Virus record (IMG/VR): IMGVR_UViG_3300044568_001950
Span: 1-60,357 of that record
Reading direction: 5' to 3' (one strand)
Source: a virus
Length of the DNA: 60,357 nt
Part shown: piece by piece, positions 16,378 to 25,465 of the stretch
Layout of the letters: each line of letters starts with the position of its first letter
Position numbering within the stretch: the first letter of the stretch is position 1
Notes under the pieces: model-generated
Databases searched by the model: none
Seen by the model: only the letters and a program-made list of their open reading frames with translations
What the model was told of the DNA's origin: nothing
Translations under genes and position numbers: made by a program

Positions 16378-18246
16378 ATGGCGTACTTTAGGTTAGCCCT
16401 CAAACCGGGCATTGACAAACAGAATACGGAGTATGGCGCCGAGGGTGGTTGGATCGACGGCGACTATATTCGTTTCCGTTATGGGCTGCCTGAGAAGCTT
16501 GGCGGCTGGACCACGTTCGGTCAAACTCCGGCATATCTTGTTGGCAACATAACCGACATCATTACTTGGAACGATTTGGAAGGTGCGCCATATTTAATAG
16601 CGGCAACAAACCGCAAGCTTTATGTATACCAGGGTGGCCTTTGGGCAGACATTACTCCGATTCGTGAGACTACTCCGGCAGGAGCGGTAACTTTTGCCGC
16701 ATCTACTGGCAGCGATATCGTTACGGTTACCGATGCTAACCATGGCGCAACTGCTGGAGACTTTGTCACTTTTAGCGGTGCGGTGAGTTTGGGTGGCGCA
16801 ATAACAGCGGCATATTTGAATGCCGAGTTTGAGATCCAACAGGTTCTAACAACCAGCACTTATAGAATTAAAGTTGGTGTCAACGCAACCTCTGGAGACA
16901 GCGGAAACGGCGGAGCAGCGGTTGTCGGCGCCTATCAAGTTAACGCCGGTAACATCGCTGGGTACTTTGACTTTGGTTGGGGCATTGGCACGTGGGGATA
17001 TTCCACTTGGGGTACGCCACGTACTGGTGTACAAAACTTCAAGCTCATTCCTGGCACATGGCAACTGGATAATTATGGTGAAGACGTTATTTGCCAAATT
17101 ACTAACGGCCCGGTTTATATCTGGGATACAAGCGCCGGTTTAGTTAATAACCGTGCTACTGCAATTGCTGGGGCTCCCACCAAGAGTTCTTATGCGCTTA
17201 TTTCTACTCCAGATCGGCACCTTATTTGTTTTGGTACGGAAAGCACCATTGGCACTCCATCAAGCCAAGACCCAATGTTTGTGCGGTTCTCCAACCAGGA
17301 GGACATCAGCACCTTTGCTGAGTCGGCAACAAATACCGCTGGTGGCCAGCGTCTAACTGACGGAAGCATTATCCTGTCCGCAATACGATCACGCGGTCAG
17401 ATCTTGATCTTTACAGACACATCCTTGCACGCCATGCAGTACATTGGCCCTCCTTATACCTTTGGATTCCAACAGCTTGGTGCAAACTGCGGATGTATTG
17501 GTGCCCACGCTGCTGTAGACATCAATGGTCTAGCCTTCTGGATGGGTACAGAGGCCTTCTATTTATTTGACGGTACGGTCAAAAAAATGCCTTGCACGGT
17601 CCAAGACTATGTGTTCAAGGATATCAATCTTGTTCAGGGCTACAAGACTGCAGCCGGGACAAACTCGCAGTTTAACGAGGTTACCTGGTACTACTGCTCG
17701 GCCAACTCGGATGTGATTGACCGCTCGGTTAGCTATAACTACTTAGAAAACGTTTGGTCCGTAGGAACGTTGTCCAGAACGGCATGGTCAGATATTGGCA
17801 CTTATGCCAAGCCAATAGCGTCTAATTACGAGCCGTTGTCTACAGATGCGACCATAAGCACTATTTATGGTCTGACTGCCGGTCGTTCAAGACTATTTAA
17901 TCACGAGGATGGATATGACGCGGATGGCGCTCCTATTTTTGCATATATTAAGTCTGGGTACTTTGATATTGGTGACGGTGACAATATGCTCTATATGCGC
18001 CGCTTTATCCCTGATTTCAAAAATCAGATACAAAATCTCACTGTACGCCTCTTGCTCAGACCCTATCCCCAGTCCTCGGCCCAGCCTTCCTCGCTCGACC
18101 CGTATGTCATTACGCCGACTACGCAAAAGGTTGATACGAGGGCAAGAGGACGACAAATCAGCCTTGGCATAGAGAGTGCTGACTTAGGTAGCAACTGGCG
18201 CTTTGGAACATTACGAGTGGACATCCAGCCTGATGGATTACGATGA
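16378..18246 (+). CDS. Tail nozzle/DNA-stabilisation protein, P22 gp10/T7 gp12-like
   Basis: 622 residues. The start MAYFRLALKPGIDKQNT-EYGAEGGW-DGD-IRFR and the beta-propeller-like body (ATNRKLYVYQGG, PDRHLICFG, GLAFWMGTEAFYLFDG) are typical of the nozzle proteins closing the tail of P22- and T7-like phages. A Thr/Gly-rich insertion (about 100-190) and a Trp-Gly segment (FGWGIGTWGYSTWG, near 200) interrupt the family core. The ATG overlaps the endolysin stop region; it is followed by an ATGA-coupled gene. Confidence 0.8.
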   Translation: MAYFRLALKPGIDKQNTEYGAEGGWIDGDYIRFRYGLPEKLGGWTTFGQTPAYLVGNITDIITWNDLEGAPYLIAATNRKLYVYQGGLWADITPIRETTPAGAVTFAASTGSDIVTVTDANHGATAGDFVTFSGAVSLGGAITAAYLNAEFEIQQVLTTSTYRIKVGVNATSGDSGNGGAAVVGAYQVNAGNIAGYFDFGWGIGTWGYSTWGTPRTGVQNFKLIPGTWQLDNYGEDVICQITNGPVYIWDTSAGLVNNRATAIAGAPTKSSYALISTPDRHLICFGTESTIGTPSSQDPMFVRFSNQEDISTFAESATNTAGGQRLTDGSIILSAIRSRGQILIFTDTSLHAMQYIGPPYTFGFQQLGANCGCIGAHAAVDINGLAFWMGTEAFYLFDGTVKKMPCTVQDYVFKDINLVQGYKTAAGTNSQFNEVTWYYCSANSDVIDRSVSYNYLENVWSVGTLSRTAWSDIGTYAKPIASNYEPLSTDATISTIYGLTAGRSRLFNHEDGYDADGAPIFAYIKSGYFDIGDGDNMLYMRRFIPDFKNQIQNLTVRLLLRPYPQSSAQPSSLDPYVITPTTQKVDTRARGRQISLGIESADLGSNWRFGTLRVDIQPDGLR

Positions 18247-19673
18247 GCAAAATATTAAATGTCCGCTTACCCGACGCCTCTGGTGGAAACTATGACCCGC
18301 AAAAGTTTAACCAATTGGTTAGGTCGTTGGAACAAGTTATTCTGCAACTTAACAGTACTTACACGCCAGTTACAAGCGAAAACACGCAAGCAGCCTTGTC
18401 ATGGTTTGAAGCTGGTGGAGGACAGTGTGAAATGAATTCAGGCTCAACAGTTCCGATATCGATAGGCGGTACCAACACTGATGCGTTTGGTCGGTTGCGG
18501 GTATCCCAGCCTTACACCCTCTTTGATAGCCAAAACCGTTACGCTGCTGACAATCAATTTGACGTTGCAACAACCGGCACTGGGACTACAACATTCCTAT
18601 CCAACGAAGCCGCTGTCAAAATGGAAGTCACCAGTGGTGGCGTAGGTTCTGTTACACGGCAGTCGTTCCGTTCTTTCCCGTATCAACCCGGTAAAGGCCT
18701 GTTAGTGCTTGCTACCTTTGTGATGGACAGCAGCACTAGCGCTAACCTGACCCAGAGCGTTGGTTATTTTAACGCCAGTGACGGTGTGTTCTTTACGCGC
18801 ACTGGATCAACCAACTCGTTTGTGCTGCGATCAAGTTCTACCCCCACTCCGGGAACGCCTAGCGATGTTCGTACTGTTAATCAGTCAAGTTGGAATGGCG
18901 ACAAATTAGATGGCACCGGGGCTTCTGGGTTAACGCTAGACCCTACCAAGGCTCAGATTCTATGGATGGACTTTGAGTGGCTGGGTGTCGGTTCGGTGCG
19001 CTGTGGATTCATTATTGATGGACAGTACATCGTCTGCCATACCTTTGAAAATGCCAATGACATTACCAGCGTCTACATGACTACGGCTATTTTACCAGTA
19101 AGGTATTCAATTACTACAACAACCTCTGCCGTTGCCGCTTCAATGAAGGCTATTTGTTGCACGGTTATATCTGAAGGTGGTTTCGAGCAGACTTCGATTG
19201 ACCATGTAGCAAGGCGAACCACAGTCTTTACTAACATAGATACTGCCTCTACTTTTTACCCAATCGTGTCTATTCGTTTAGCATCTGGGCGCACAGGGGC
19301 GGTTGTTTTGCCTAACCGGGCACAGTTTTTACCTATTACTAACCAAAACTACGAAGTTGTTCTACTTAAGAATCCAACACTTACCGGAGCAACTTGGGCG
19401 GCTACCGTGGATTCAGACACAAACGTGCAGTATGACGTAGCGGCTACCGCCATTTCAGCCATAGGAACAATCGTCCAGACGGATTACATTACATCCTCTG
19501 GCAGTGGTGGGGTCTCCCAAACAAGCCTCCCAAACGACTACAACTTTGATTTACAGTTGGGGGCAAGCCTTGCCGGGGTAAGTGATATTTATACCCTTGG
19601 GGTTCGGACCGTGGACGGAGCCACCAAAGGAAGCGGGGTTGGGTCTATATCATTCTTTGACTTGACTCAGTAA
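18243..19673 (+). CDS. Large structural protein, fibre or head-fibre type
   Basis: 476 residues. N-terminal KILNVRLPDASGGNYDPQKF followed by a short coiled-coil-like helix (about 22-40), then a long Thr/Ser/Gly beta-rich body. I recognise the RLRVSQPYTLFDSQ and DFEWLGVGSVRCGF segments from structural proteins of cyanophages and other aquatic phages. Probably an exposed trimeric virion protein; exact place is unknown. Confidence 0.7.
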   Translation: MSKILNVRLPDASGGNYDPQKFNQLVRSLEQVILQLNSTYTPVTSENTQAALSWFEAGGGQCEMNSGSTVPISIGGTNTDAFGRLRVSQPYTLFDSQNRYAADNQFDVATTGTGTTTFLSNEAAVKMEVTSGGVGSVTRQSFRSFPYQPGKGLLVLATFVMDSSTSANLTQSVGYFNASDGVFFTRTGSTNSFVLRSSSTPTPGTPSDVRTVNQSSWNGDKLDGTGASGLTLDPTKAQILWMDFEWLGVGSVRCGFIIDGQYIVCHTFENANDITSVYMTTAILPVRYSITTTTSAVAASMKAICCTVISEGGFEQTSIDHVARRTTVFTNIDTASTFYPIVSIRLASGRTGAVVLPNRAQFLPITNQNYEVVLLKNPTLTGATWAATVDSDTNVQYDVAATAISAIGTIVQTDYITSSGSGGVSQTSLPNDYNFDLQLGASLAGVSDIYTLGVRTVDGATKGSGVGSISFFDLTQ

Positions 19674-19681
19674 GGCTTGAC

Positions 19682-20014
19682 ATGGCAAATAAATATTTTC
19701 ACCAGGTTCTAATCCCGGCGGCAGCTACCGAGACGACTATTTATACCGTCCCAGCGGCTAATACCGGAATTATTAGGTCCTTGCGTGTCACAAATGCCGG
19801 GTCAGCCGGGGCTACCGTGACCGTGACCCAATACAACACCAGCGGCGGCACTACCCACTATTTATTGCGTGGGAAGTCCGTCCCGGTCAATACGACGATT
19901 GACGTTTTTTGCGGGGTCCCATGCGTCCTGGAGGCTGGAAACCTGCTAAAGATCACCTCTTCGGTGGCCTCTGTAACCTTTTATTTAAGCTATTTGGAAG
20001 TAGACAGAAACTAA
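19682..20014 (+). CDS. Small beta-rich virion protein
   Basis: 110 residues (MANKYFHQVLIPAAATETTIYTVPA...) predicted to be all beta. Similar in style to the 2040 and 8029 products. TAATG overlap with the next small ORF. Confidence 0.7.
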   Translation: MANKYFHQVLIPAAATETTIYTVPAANTGIIRSLRVTNAGSAGATVTVTQYNTSGGTTHYLLRGKSVPVNTTIDVFCGVPCVLEAGNLLKITSSVASVTFYLSYLEVDRN

Positions 20015-20100
20015 TGAAATACGTGATAATACCTGCCATATTCGCGTCCTTTCCCGACGCGCAGCCCTATGCGGCTATTGGCACAAACTGGAAAGGATAA
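20014..20100 (+). CDS. Possible 28-residue coupled peptide
   Basis: ATG 20014 overlaps the previous TAA and opens MKYVIIPAIFASFPDAQPYA followed by 8 more residues. It fills the gap exactly up to the ribosome site (GGATAA) of the next gene. The hydrophobic start could be a membrane or signal-like segment. Supported only by coupling and spacing. Confidence 0.4.
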   Translation: MKYVIIPAIFASFPDAQPYAAIGTNWKG

Positions 20101-20102
20101 AC

Positions 20103-22253
20103 ATGGAAAACCAAGGAATCATGGCCCTGCCTCAGGCGGGTATGCAGGCACCGACGGCACAGCCTCAAGCCGCAATCGACCCCAAGAACTTTAGCCCGCA
20201 AGTCTTTGACTATGCGCGGATGCAACCTGAGAAATTTGGTCAGGACATCATGGGCGGCATGGAAGCTGCTGATCCTGCCATGGTGGCTGAATTTAAACAA
20301 GCCCTTGCTGGAATGCGGTTGCCCCCAGAAATTATTGATGCTTTGGGGGACATGGTTGACGCCATTTTAAATGACCCGGAAAACTACGACCAAATAAGAA
20401 CAGATTTTGTTTCGGAAGGAATCCCAGAAGAAATTCTTCCGCCAACATTTGATGCGGCATATTTTGCCGCTCTAAATATTGCCCTTGACCAACTAAGTGC
20501 GCAGCAAGGTCCTGTAGGCATGGCTAGTGGCGGAATCATGACGTTAAATCCGGTAGCCACCGAACTTGCCAAGATGGGTCGTGGTGGCGATCGGATGATT
20601 GCTCACGTCACCCCGGCAGAGGCCCGTATGTTGCGCCGCCGTGGTGGATCTGGAACCATTAACCCGGCCACGGGTTTACCTGAATATAAAAAATGGTACA
20701 AAAAAGTTGCTGAAACAGTAACTAAACCTATTAAATCTGCTGCAAAAGCAGTTAAAAGTGCAGTTAAAAGCGTTGGCAACGTCGTAAAAAAGATTGCAGC
20801 CAGCCCGCTTGGTAGGATTGCTCTCACTGCCGCCGCTATTTATTTCATGGGTGGAGCAGGCCTTAACCTTGCAAGTGGAACTCTTGGTATAACCAATGCC
20901 GCTTTGGCTACTGGCGTTAATGCTTTTGCTGGAAGTACTTTGGTTAACTTGGCTTCTGGGCAAAGTTTAGAAGATTCTGTAAAAGGTGGCGTAATAACTG
21001 GATTGACAGCAGGTGTCACCACGGGAGTAATGCAAGGATTTGACGCTACGGTTCCTCCTCCCTCGGTAGTGGGAACGTCGCCCGTATCTGCTGAGCAGTT
21101 AGGAATGGGAGTTGATTCAATTGACGCGGCTGCCGGAACCCCGCTTACAGGAATGGAAGGCGCCACCTCAAACGTACCAACAGTAAGTAACGTCTCTGGT
21201 ACAACAAACGTGGTAACTCCTAACACAATTAGCGCAGACGTATTTACTCCTGACGTTGTCACGGCCAATGCTCCGGCTGGAATTCAACTTGCAGCAGATG
21301 GATCAATTGCGGTTCCTCCAAGTGGACTGGGTCCCCCAATAGAAACGTTTGCTCAAGGACCGGCAACTACCCTAACCGATGGTATAAGCGCTCCGGCTCC
21401 CAATGCTCCGCTCAATTTCTTGGACGAATATAACGTTGGGTCAGGAGCAACTCCTGGTGCAGGCGAGTTTTCTCCTGCGCCTCCTCCGCAAAGCTTTACG
21501 GATATGGCTAAAACTGCTTACAACACAGTAGCAAACCCAGTCAAAGATTTTTACGGAGAATATATTCGTCCATACACTCCAAGTGGAATGGAAGAAAGCG
21601 GACGGGCAGCAGCCGAACAGGTTTACACGGACACTCTTTCTCGTACCGGAAATGAAAAATTGGCAATGATGGCTTATGAAAAAGCGTTGCCAGGGGCCAT
21701 TAGTACTTATGGGCCTACGGCTGCAGCGGGCTTGGGAGCCGCATATCTTGGCGGGGCGTTTACACCAGAAGAGCCTCAGGCTCCTGGAACGTTGCCAAAA
21801 GAAACCGGCTTTGATTTAATGGAAAGGCAGCCAGAAATATACGGAACCACTCCAGGTGGCGCTAGAACCGTTTACTCATCCCTTTTTGATTCTACCCCTC
21901 AAGCTCAAGCTCAACCGGCCTATCAATTTAATCCCATTGAATTTCAACCGGTACAGTATCCAACTTTTCAACCTAGATTTGCCCAAGGCGGAATCGCTGC
22001 TGTAGCTCCGGCCAAATACAATCTTGGTGGTTATGCTTCAGGCGGTATTGGATCCATGGCGAAAAAATATCCTCGTCGCACAGGCCAGATTTCTGGTCCA
22101 GGCACCGGAACCTCAGATTCCATCCCTGCTATGCTGTCGGATGGTGAGTTTGTTATGACGGCCAAGGCAGTGCGCGGAGCAGGTGGCGGATCACGTCGTG
22201 AGGGTGCTCGCAAGATGTACCAGATGATGCGCAAGTTTGAAAGGAATTCGTAA
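20103..22253 (+). CDS. Internal virion/ejection protein with Lys-repeat and membrane-active region
   Basis: 716 residues. Residues about 195-235 are a Lys/Ala/Val amphipathic repeat (KSAAKAVKSAVKSVGNVVKK), followed by a glycine-rich hydrophobic region (about 240-320) that could insert in membranes. The C-terminus has RFAQGGI, YASGGI and DSIPAMLSDGEFVMTAKAV, a motif I know from phage tape-measure and internal proteins. The first gene of four large ones in a row before the convergent replication genes, as for the ejection proteins of P22/T7-like phages. Role is inferred from order and composition. Confidence 0.65.
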   Translation: MENQGIMALPQAGMQAPTAQPQAAIDPKNFSPQVFDYARMQPEKFGQDIMGGMEAADPAMVAEFKQALAGMRLPPEIIDALGDMVDAILNDPENYDQIRTDFVSEGIPEEILPPTFDAAYFAALNIALDQLSAQQGPVGMASGGIMTLNPVATELAKMGRGGDRMIAHVTPAEARMLRRRGGSGTINPATGLPEYKKWYKKVAETVTKPIKSAAKAVKSAVKSVGNVVKKIAASPLGRIALTAAAIYFMGGAGLNLASGTLGITNAALATGVNAFAGSTLVNLASGQSLEDSVKGGVITGLTAGVTTGVMQGFDATVPPPSVVGTSPVSAEQLGMGVDSIDAAAGTPLTGMEGATSNVPTVSNVSGTTNVVTPNTISADVFTPDVVTANAPAGIQLAADGSIAVPPSGLGPPIETFAQGPATTLTDGISAPAPNAPLNFLDEYNVGSGATPGAGEFSPAPPPQSFTDMAKTAYNTVANPVKDFYGEYIRPYTPSGMEESGRAAAEQVYTDTLSRTGNEKLAMMAYEKALPGAISTYGPTAAAGLGAAYLGGAFTPEEPQAPGTLPKETGFDLMERQPEIYGTTPGGARTVYSSLFDSTPQAQAQPAYQFNPIEFQPVQYPTFQPRFAQGGIAAVAPAKYNLGGYASGGIGSMAKKYPRRTGQISGPGTGTSDSIPAMLSDGEFVMTAKAVRGAGGGSRREGARKMYQMMRKFERNS

Positions 22254-23149
22254 TGGCTACCGAAATCACCGAACAGATAGTCCGCGAAGCACCTCAAATT
22301 GAGGCCTACAAGCTAGGCCTTCTTCAGGCAGCAAAGACGCTTTCTGAAAAGAAAATGGATCTTCCTGCTTATGAAGTAGCGGGACTTTCCGAACAGCAAA
22401 AAGCAGCGGCACTTCTTGGCACTAAAGAGGGTGGCGGTATCGGGGCGTTTCAACCTTTCTTACAATCAGGACAAAAATCAATTGAAGCTGGCATTGGTGC
22501 TCTCGGCCAAACCATGGGCGCTCCAACTCAAACAGATTTAGAGGCATATCTAAACCCGTATACCCAAAACGTTATCGATGCGACGTCCGCGCAGATGCGC
22601 CGTCAAGGTCAAATTGCCCAGCAAGGAGCAGCGGCTCAGGCTGTTAAGTCTGGGGCATTCGGTGGAACACGGGAAGGCGTGCAACGTGCCGAAATGGAAC
22701 GTAACCTGCAAGACCAACTATCTAACATGGCAGCGCAACAATATGCGCAGAACTATGCTCAGGCCCAAAATTTATATGGCCAAGAACAGGGACGTGCCCT
22801 GCAAGCTGGACAACTCTACGGCACATTGGGCGTACAACAAGCCGCTCTTGGCGAAGCACAACAACGCTTGGCACAGGGCGACATAAACACATTAATGACT
22901 CTTGGTCAACAAGATCAAGCGCAAAAACAGGCAGCATTGGATGCGAAACGTGCCACAACGCTTCAAGAATCACTGACCCCGTACCAGCAACTGTCCTTCT
23001 TATCGGACATTTACAAGGGCGCACCAGGAACACAAATTGGTTTAACATCGCAATCTGCTCCAAGTACAAGTCCTCTGTTACAAGCGGCAGGAATTGGAAT
23101 AGCGGGGATTTCTGCGGCAGCAGGGGGCAAGAAAGCTGGATTATTCTAG
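22253..23149 (+). CDS. Internal virion protein, Ala/Gln-rich helical
   Basis: 298 residues, rich in Ala and Gln with long helical stretches (about 95-235) and the segment AVKSGAFGGTREGVQRAEMERN that is widely conserved in aquatic podovirus internal proteins. A small hydrophobic C-terminal segment (GIGIAGISAAAGG) follows. TAATG overlap with the previous gene. Probably one of the ejected proteins. Confidence 0.7.
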   Translation: MATEITEQIVREAPQIEAYKLGLLQAAKTLSEKKMDLPAYEVAGLSEQQKAAALLGTKEGGGIGAFQPFLQSGQKSIEAGIGALGQTMGAPTQTDLEAYLNPYTQNVIDATSAQMRRQGQIAQQGAAAQAVKSGAFGGTREGVQRAEMERNLQDQLSNMAAQQYAQNYAQAQNLYGQEQGRALQAGQLYGTLGVQQAALGEAQQRLAQGDINTLMTLGQQDQAQKQAALDAKRATTLQESLTPYQQLSFLSDIYKGAPGTQIGLTSQSAPSTSPLLQAAGIGIAGISAAAGGKKAGLF

Positions 23150-23158
23150 GATTAACAC

Positions 23159-25465
23159 ATGAAAAAGCCCGTAATGAGACGAGAGATGTTTATTGCTATG
23201 GCTCCCAAGTCGGGGTCCAAAGGAATCATGTCGGGCTTTGACGACGAAATGGAGATTGAAGATTATGAAGATCGCACACCTGAAAACCTTGAAATCATCG
23301 CTAACAACCTTCGCGGGGACATTCGTTCAATGGACGAAAGGTATTTGGAACTCGCTCAAATGGTCGGTGAGTCAGCGTTCGAAACTCCGGAAGAAGTAGT
23401 TGCATTAATGCAGTCCCAGATGGGACAGCAACAACAACCACCACAGAGTGCAGCCCCTGCTCCGACCCAACAACCTGGCGGCATTGCCGCTTTGGGAGGT
23501 GCAACTGCTCCCCAGGCTCCGCAAGGAATCATGCAAGGAGTTGCAGGGCCCGTGGACCAAGGTCCAATGGAACAACCTCCGGTGCAAATGGCCCAAGGTG
23601 GAATAGTTCATCGTCAGTTAGGTAGTCCTCCTACCGGAGAAGTAGCCCCGGGAAGACGGGCGCTTGGATTTATGCGCTTTATGGAACCGGGCTCGATTCC
23701 CGATCCACGGACCATGGCCCCCCGTTCAATTCCCGTACCACAGGTACAAGTTGCGCCAACAATTCCAATGAGTGGTTTGTTAACGGGTGAGGGTGCTCAA
23801 TTCTTGCAAAGCGGTGCTGCGCGTCCAGGAACATTGCCCCAACAGATTCCTTTGGCTACTCGTTTGAGCACTAACGTTTATGAAGCAATGCGTAATGCTC
23901 CTGGGTTTGCAAGAGAAGTTGGTCGTACGATGATGAGCACTCCTCAAGGAAGAGCCGCTGCCGTTGTTGGCACAGGCTTAACTGCTGCGCTTCCTTTCTT
24001 GGGCGGCAGAGAGCAAACTGTTTCTGACCAAGTTGCTGTTTCGGAAGTGCCTGGTGTAGATGCACAGGGTCGTTATACTCCTGTTCCACTTCCTACGCCT
24101 GTTCGCGGCAAGACCGGAGATGTTGAAAGAGATATTGGTGAGCCTCCAATGCGGGGCAAGACCGGAATTCCTGGCATAGATGTTGGTGTAGAAGATATGG
24201 TTACGTCTACTGCTCCCGTTCCAACAACAACGGTCCCCGCGCCAACACCAGCCAAAAAAGAAGAAGTTGCTGCTCCTAAAGCAAGAGGCTTTAAAGAGCG
24301 AGTTCAAGATAAGATTGACATTTACAAAGACGTTCTTGGCGACGATAAAAACATGCGTCAGGCACAGGCCCTGTTCTTATTGGCTGAGGCTGCATTAAAT
24401 GTAGCCGGAGCCTCCGGCAGATCTACCGCAGAGCGTTTAGCCAAGGGCCTCAAAGGATTGCCAGCAGGTATGGGCGCACTCGGTGCCGAACAAGCCAAGC
24501 AAGATCTGTCTGTTCGCGCTGCTGCCGTTAGCTCGGTTGAGCAAGAGATGGCCGCTGAATCTAAGCAGGCTACTCAGCTTATGCTCAAGATGGCAGACCT
24601 TAACGCTAAGAATGCCGACATCAATACAATGGCGCAGTATCTTGTCGATACGGCAAGCTTTACTCCTGAAAAGGCTGTTCAAGTTGCCAAACTTTCTAAG
24701 GCCGGTGGAATCAAGCCCAATGAAGCCGGAGAGATGGTTGACTTTACTGGCCGTGTGATTAGCAGCCCATATCGTTTAACAGATGGGGACGTTGGCTTCT
24801 TGCCCGCTGATGGTTCAATGCCTTTTGTTTCGGTTGGCAAACGCAGTCTTGTACCGGCAACGGCAAAAGATCGTCCAGCACTGGCCACAGAGCTTGGCAA
24901 TAACCAGTCCATGGTTGGAGCGATTGAGCGTGTAATGCAATTGCCAGGGTTTGAGTCTATGTTCGGCCCGTTAGCCAAGGTTCAGAGTGGGTTAACTAGC
25001 GTCCTTACTCCATTTTTTGGCGCAGACGCTCCGTTTACAAACCTGCCCAAAGATGTTCAAAAGAACGTTGCCATGGAACTTAGAAACGAGTTGATTCAAT
25101 TAAATGCTCGTAATACCTCACGTCCTTCTGTCTGGGAACAAAAGCAAGTTGAGAAGTTTGTTGGCGACCCCAACGCTATCTTGACTTCACCAGAAGAATT
25201 CTTTGGCGTCTTGAATAACTTCCGAGTCAAAGCTATTAACCGGGCTAACGAAATCGAGCATCAGTTGACTGGTTCTCCGCTCAAGCAACTTGAGCCCATT
25301 CCTCTTGGAACGTCTAAAGATCCATTGCAGGCCAAAGATGCTGCCTACCTTGGCGAGTTCTTCCGCTTACGGCCCAATGCTTCTATTTTTATTCAGTTAC
25401 CCAACGAGAAAAGTCCGCGCAAATACTCGGCGCAGGAATACTTTAAACAAACAGGACAGCAATAA
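23159..25465 (+). CDS. Large internal virion protein with MAQGGI motif
   Basis: 768 residues. The N-terminal third is Gln/Pro-rich and low in complexity, with MAQGGIVHRQLG near residue 145. Around 220-290 lies an Ala/Gly-rich, mildly hydrophobic part; residues 300-375 are Pro/Thr/Val linkers including a repeated RGKTG unit. The rest is helical. No enzyme motif is visible. It ends in a TAATG overlap with the next gene. Confidence 0.65.
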   Translation: MKKPVMRREMFIAMAPKSGSKGIMSGFDDEMEIEDYEDRTPENLEIIANNLRGDIRSMDERYLELAQMVGESAFETPEEVVALMQSQMGQQQQPPQSAAPAPTQQPGGIAALGGATAPQAPQGIMQGVAGPVDQGPMEQPPVQMAQGGIVHRQLGSPPTGEVAPGRRALGFMRFMEPGSIPDPRTMAPRSIPVPQVQVAPTIPMSGLLTGEGAQFLQSGAARPGTLPQQIPLATRLSTNVYEAMRNAPGFAREVGRTMMSTPQGRAAAVVGTGLTAALPFLGGREQTVSDQVAVSEVPGVDAQGRYTPVPLPTPVRGKTGDVERDIGEPPMRGKTGIPGIDVGVEDMVTSTAPVPTTTVPAPTPAKKEEVAAPKARGFKERVQDKIDIYKDVLGDDKNMRQAQALFLLAEAALNVAGASGRSTAERLAKGLKGLPAGMGALGAEQAKQDLSVRAAAVSSVEQEMAAESKQATQLMLKMADLNAKNADINTMAQYLVDTASFTPEKAVQVAKLSKAGGIKPNEAGEMVDFTGRVISSPYRLTDGDVGFLPADGSMPFVSVGKRSLVPATAKDRPALATELGNNQSMVGAIERVMQLPGFESMFGPLAKVQSGLTSVLTPFFGADAPFTNLPKDVQKNVAMELRNELIQLNARNTSRPSVWEQKQVEKFVGDPNAILTSPEEFFGVLNNFRVKAINRANEIEHQLTGSPLKQLEPIPLGTSKDPLQAKDAAYLGEFFRLRPNASIFIQLPNEKSPRKYSAQEYFKQTGQQ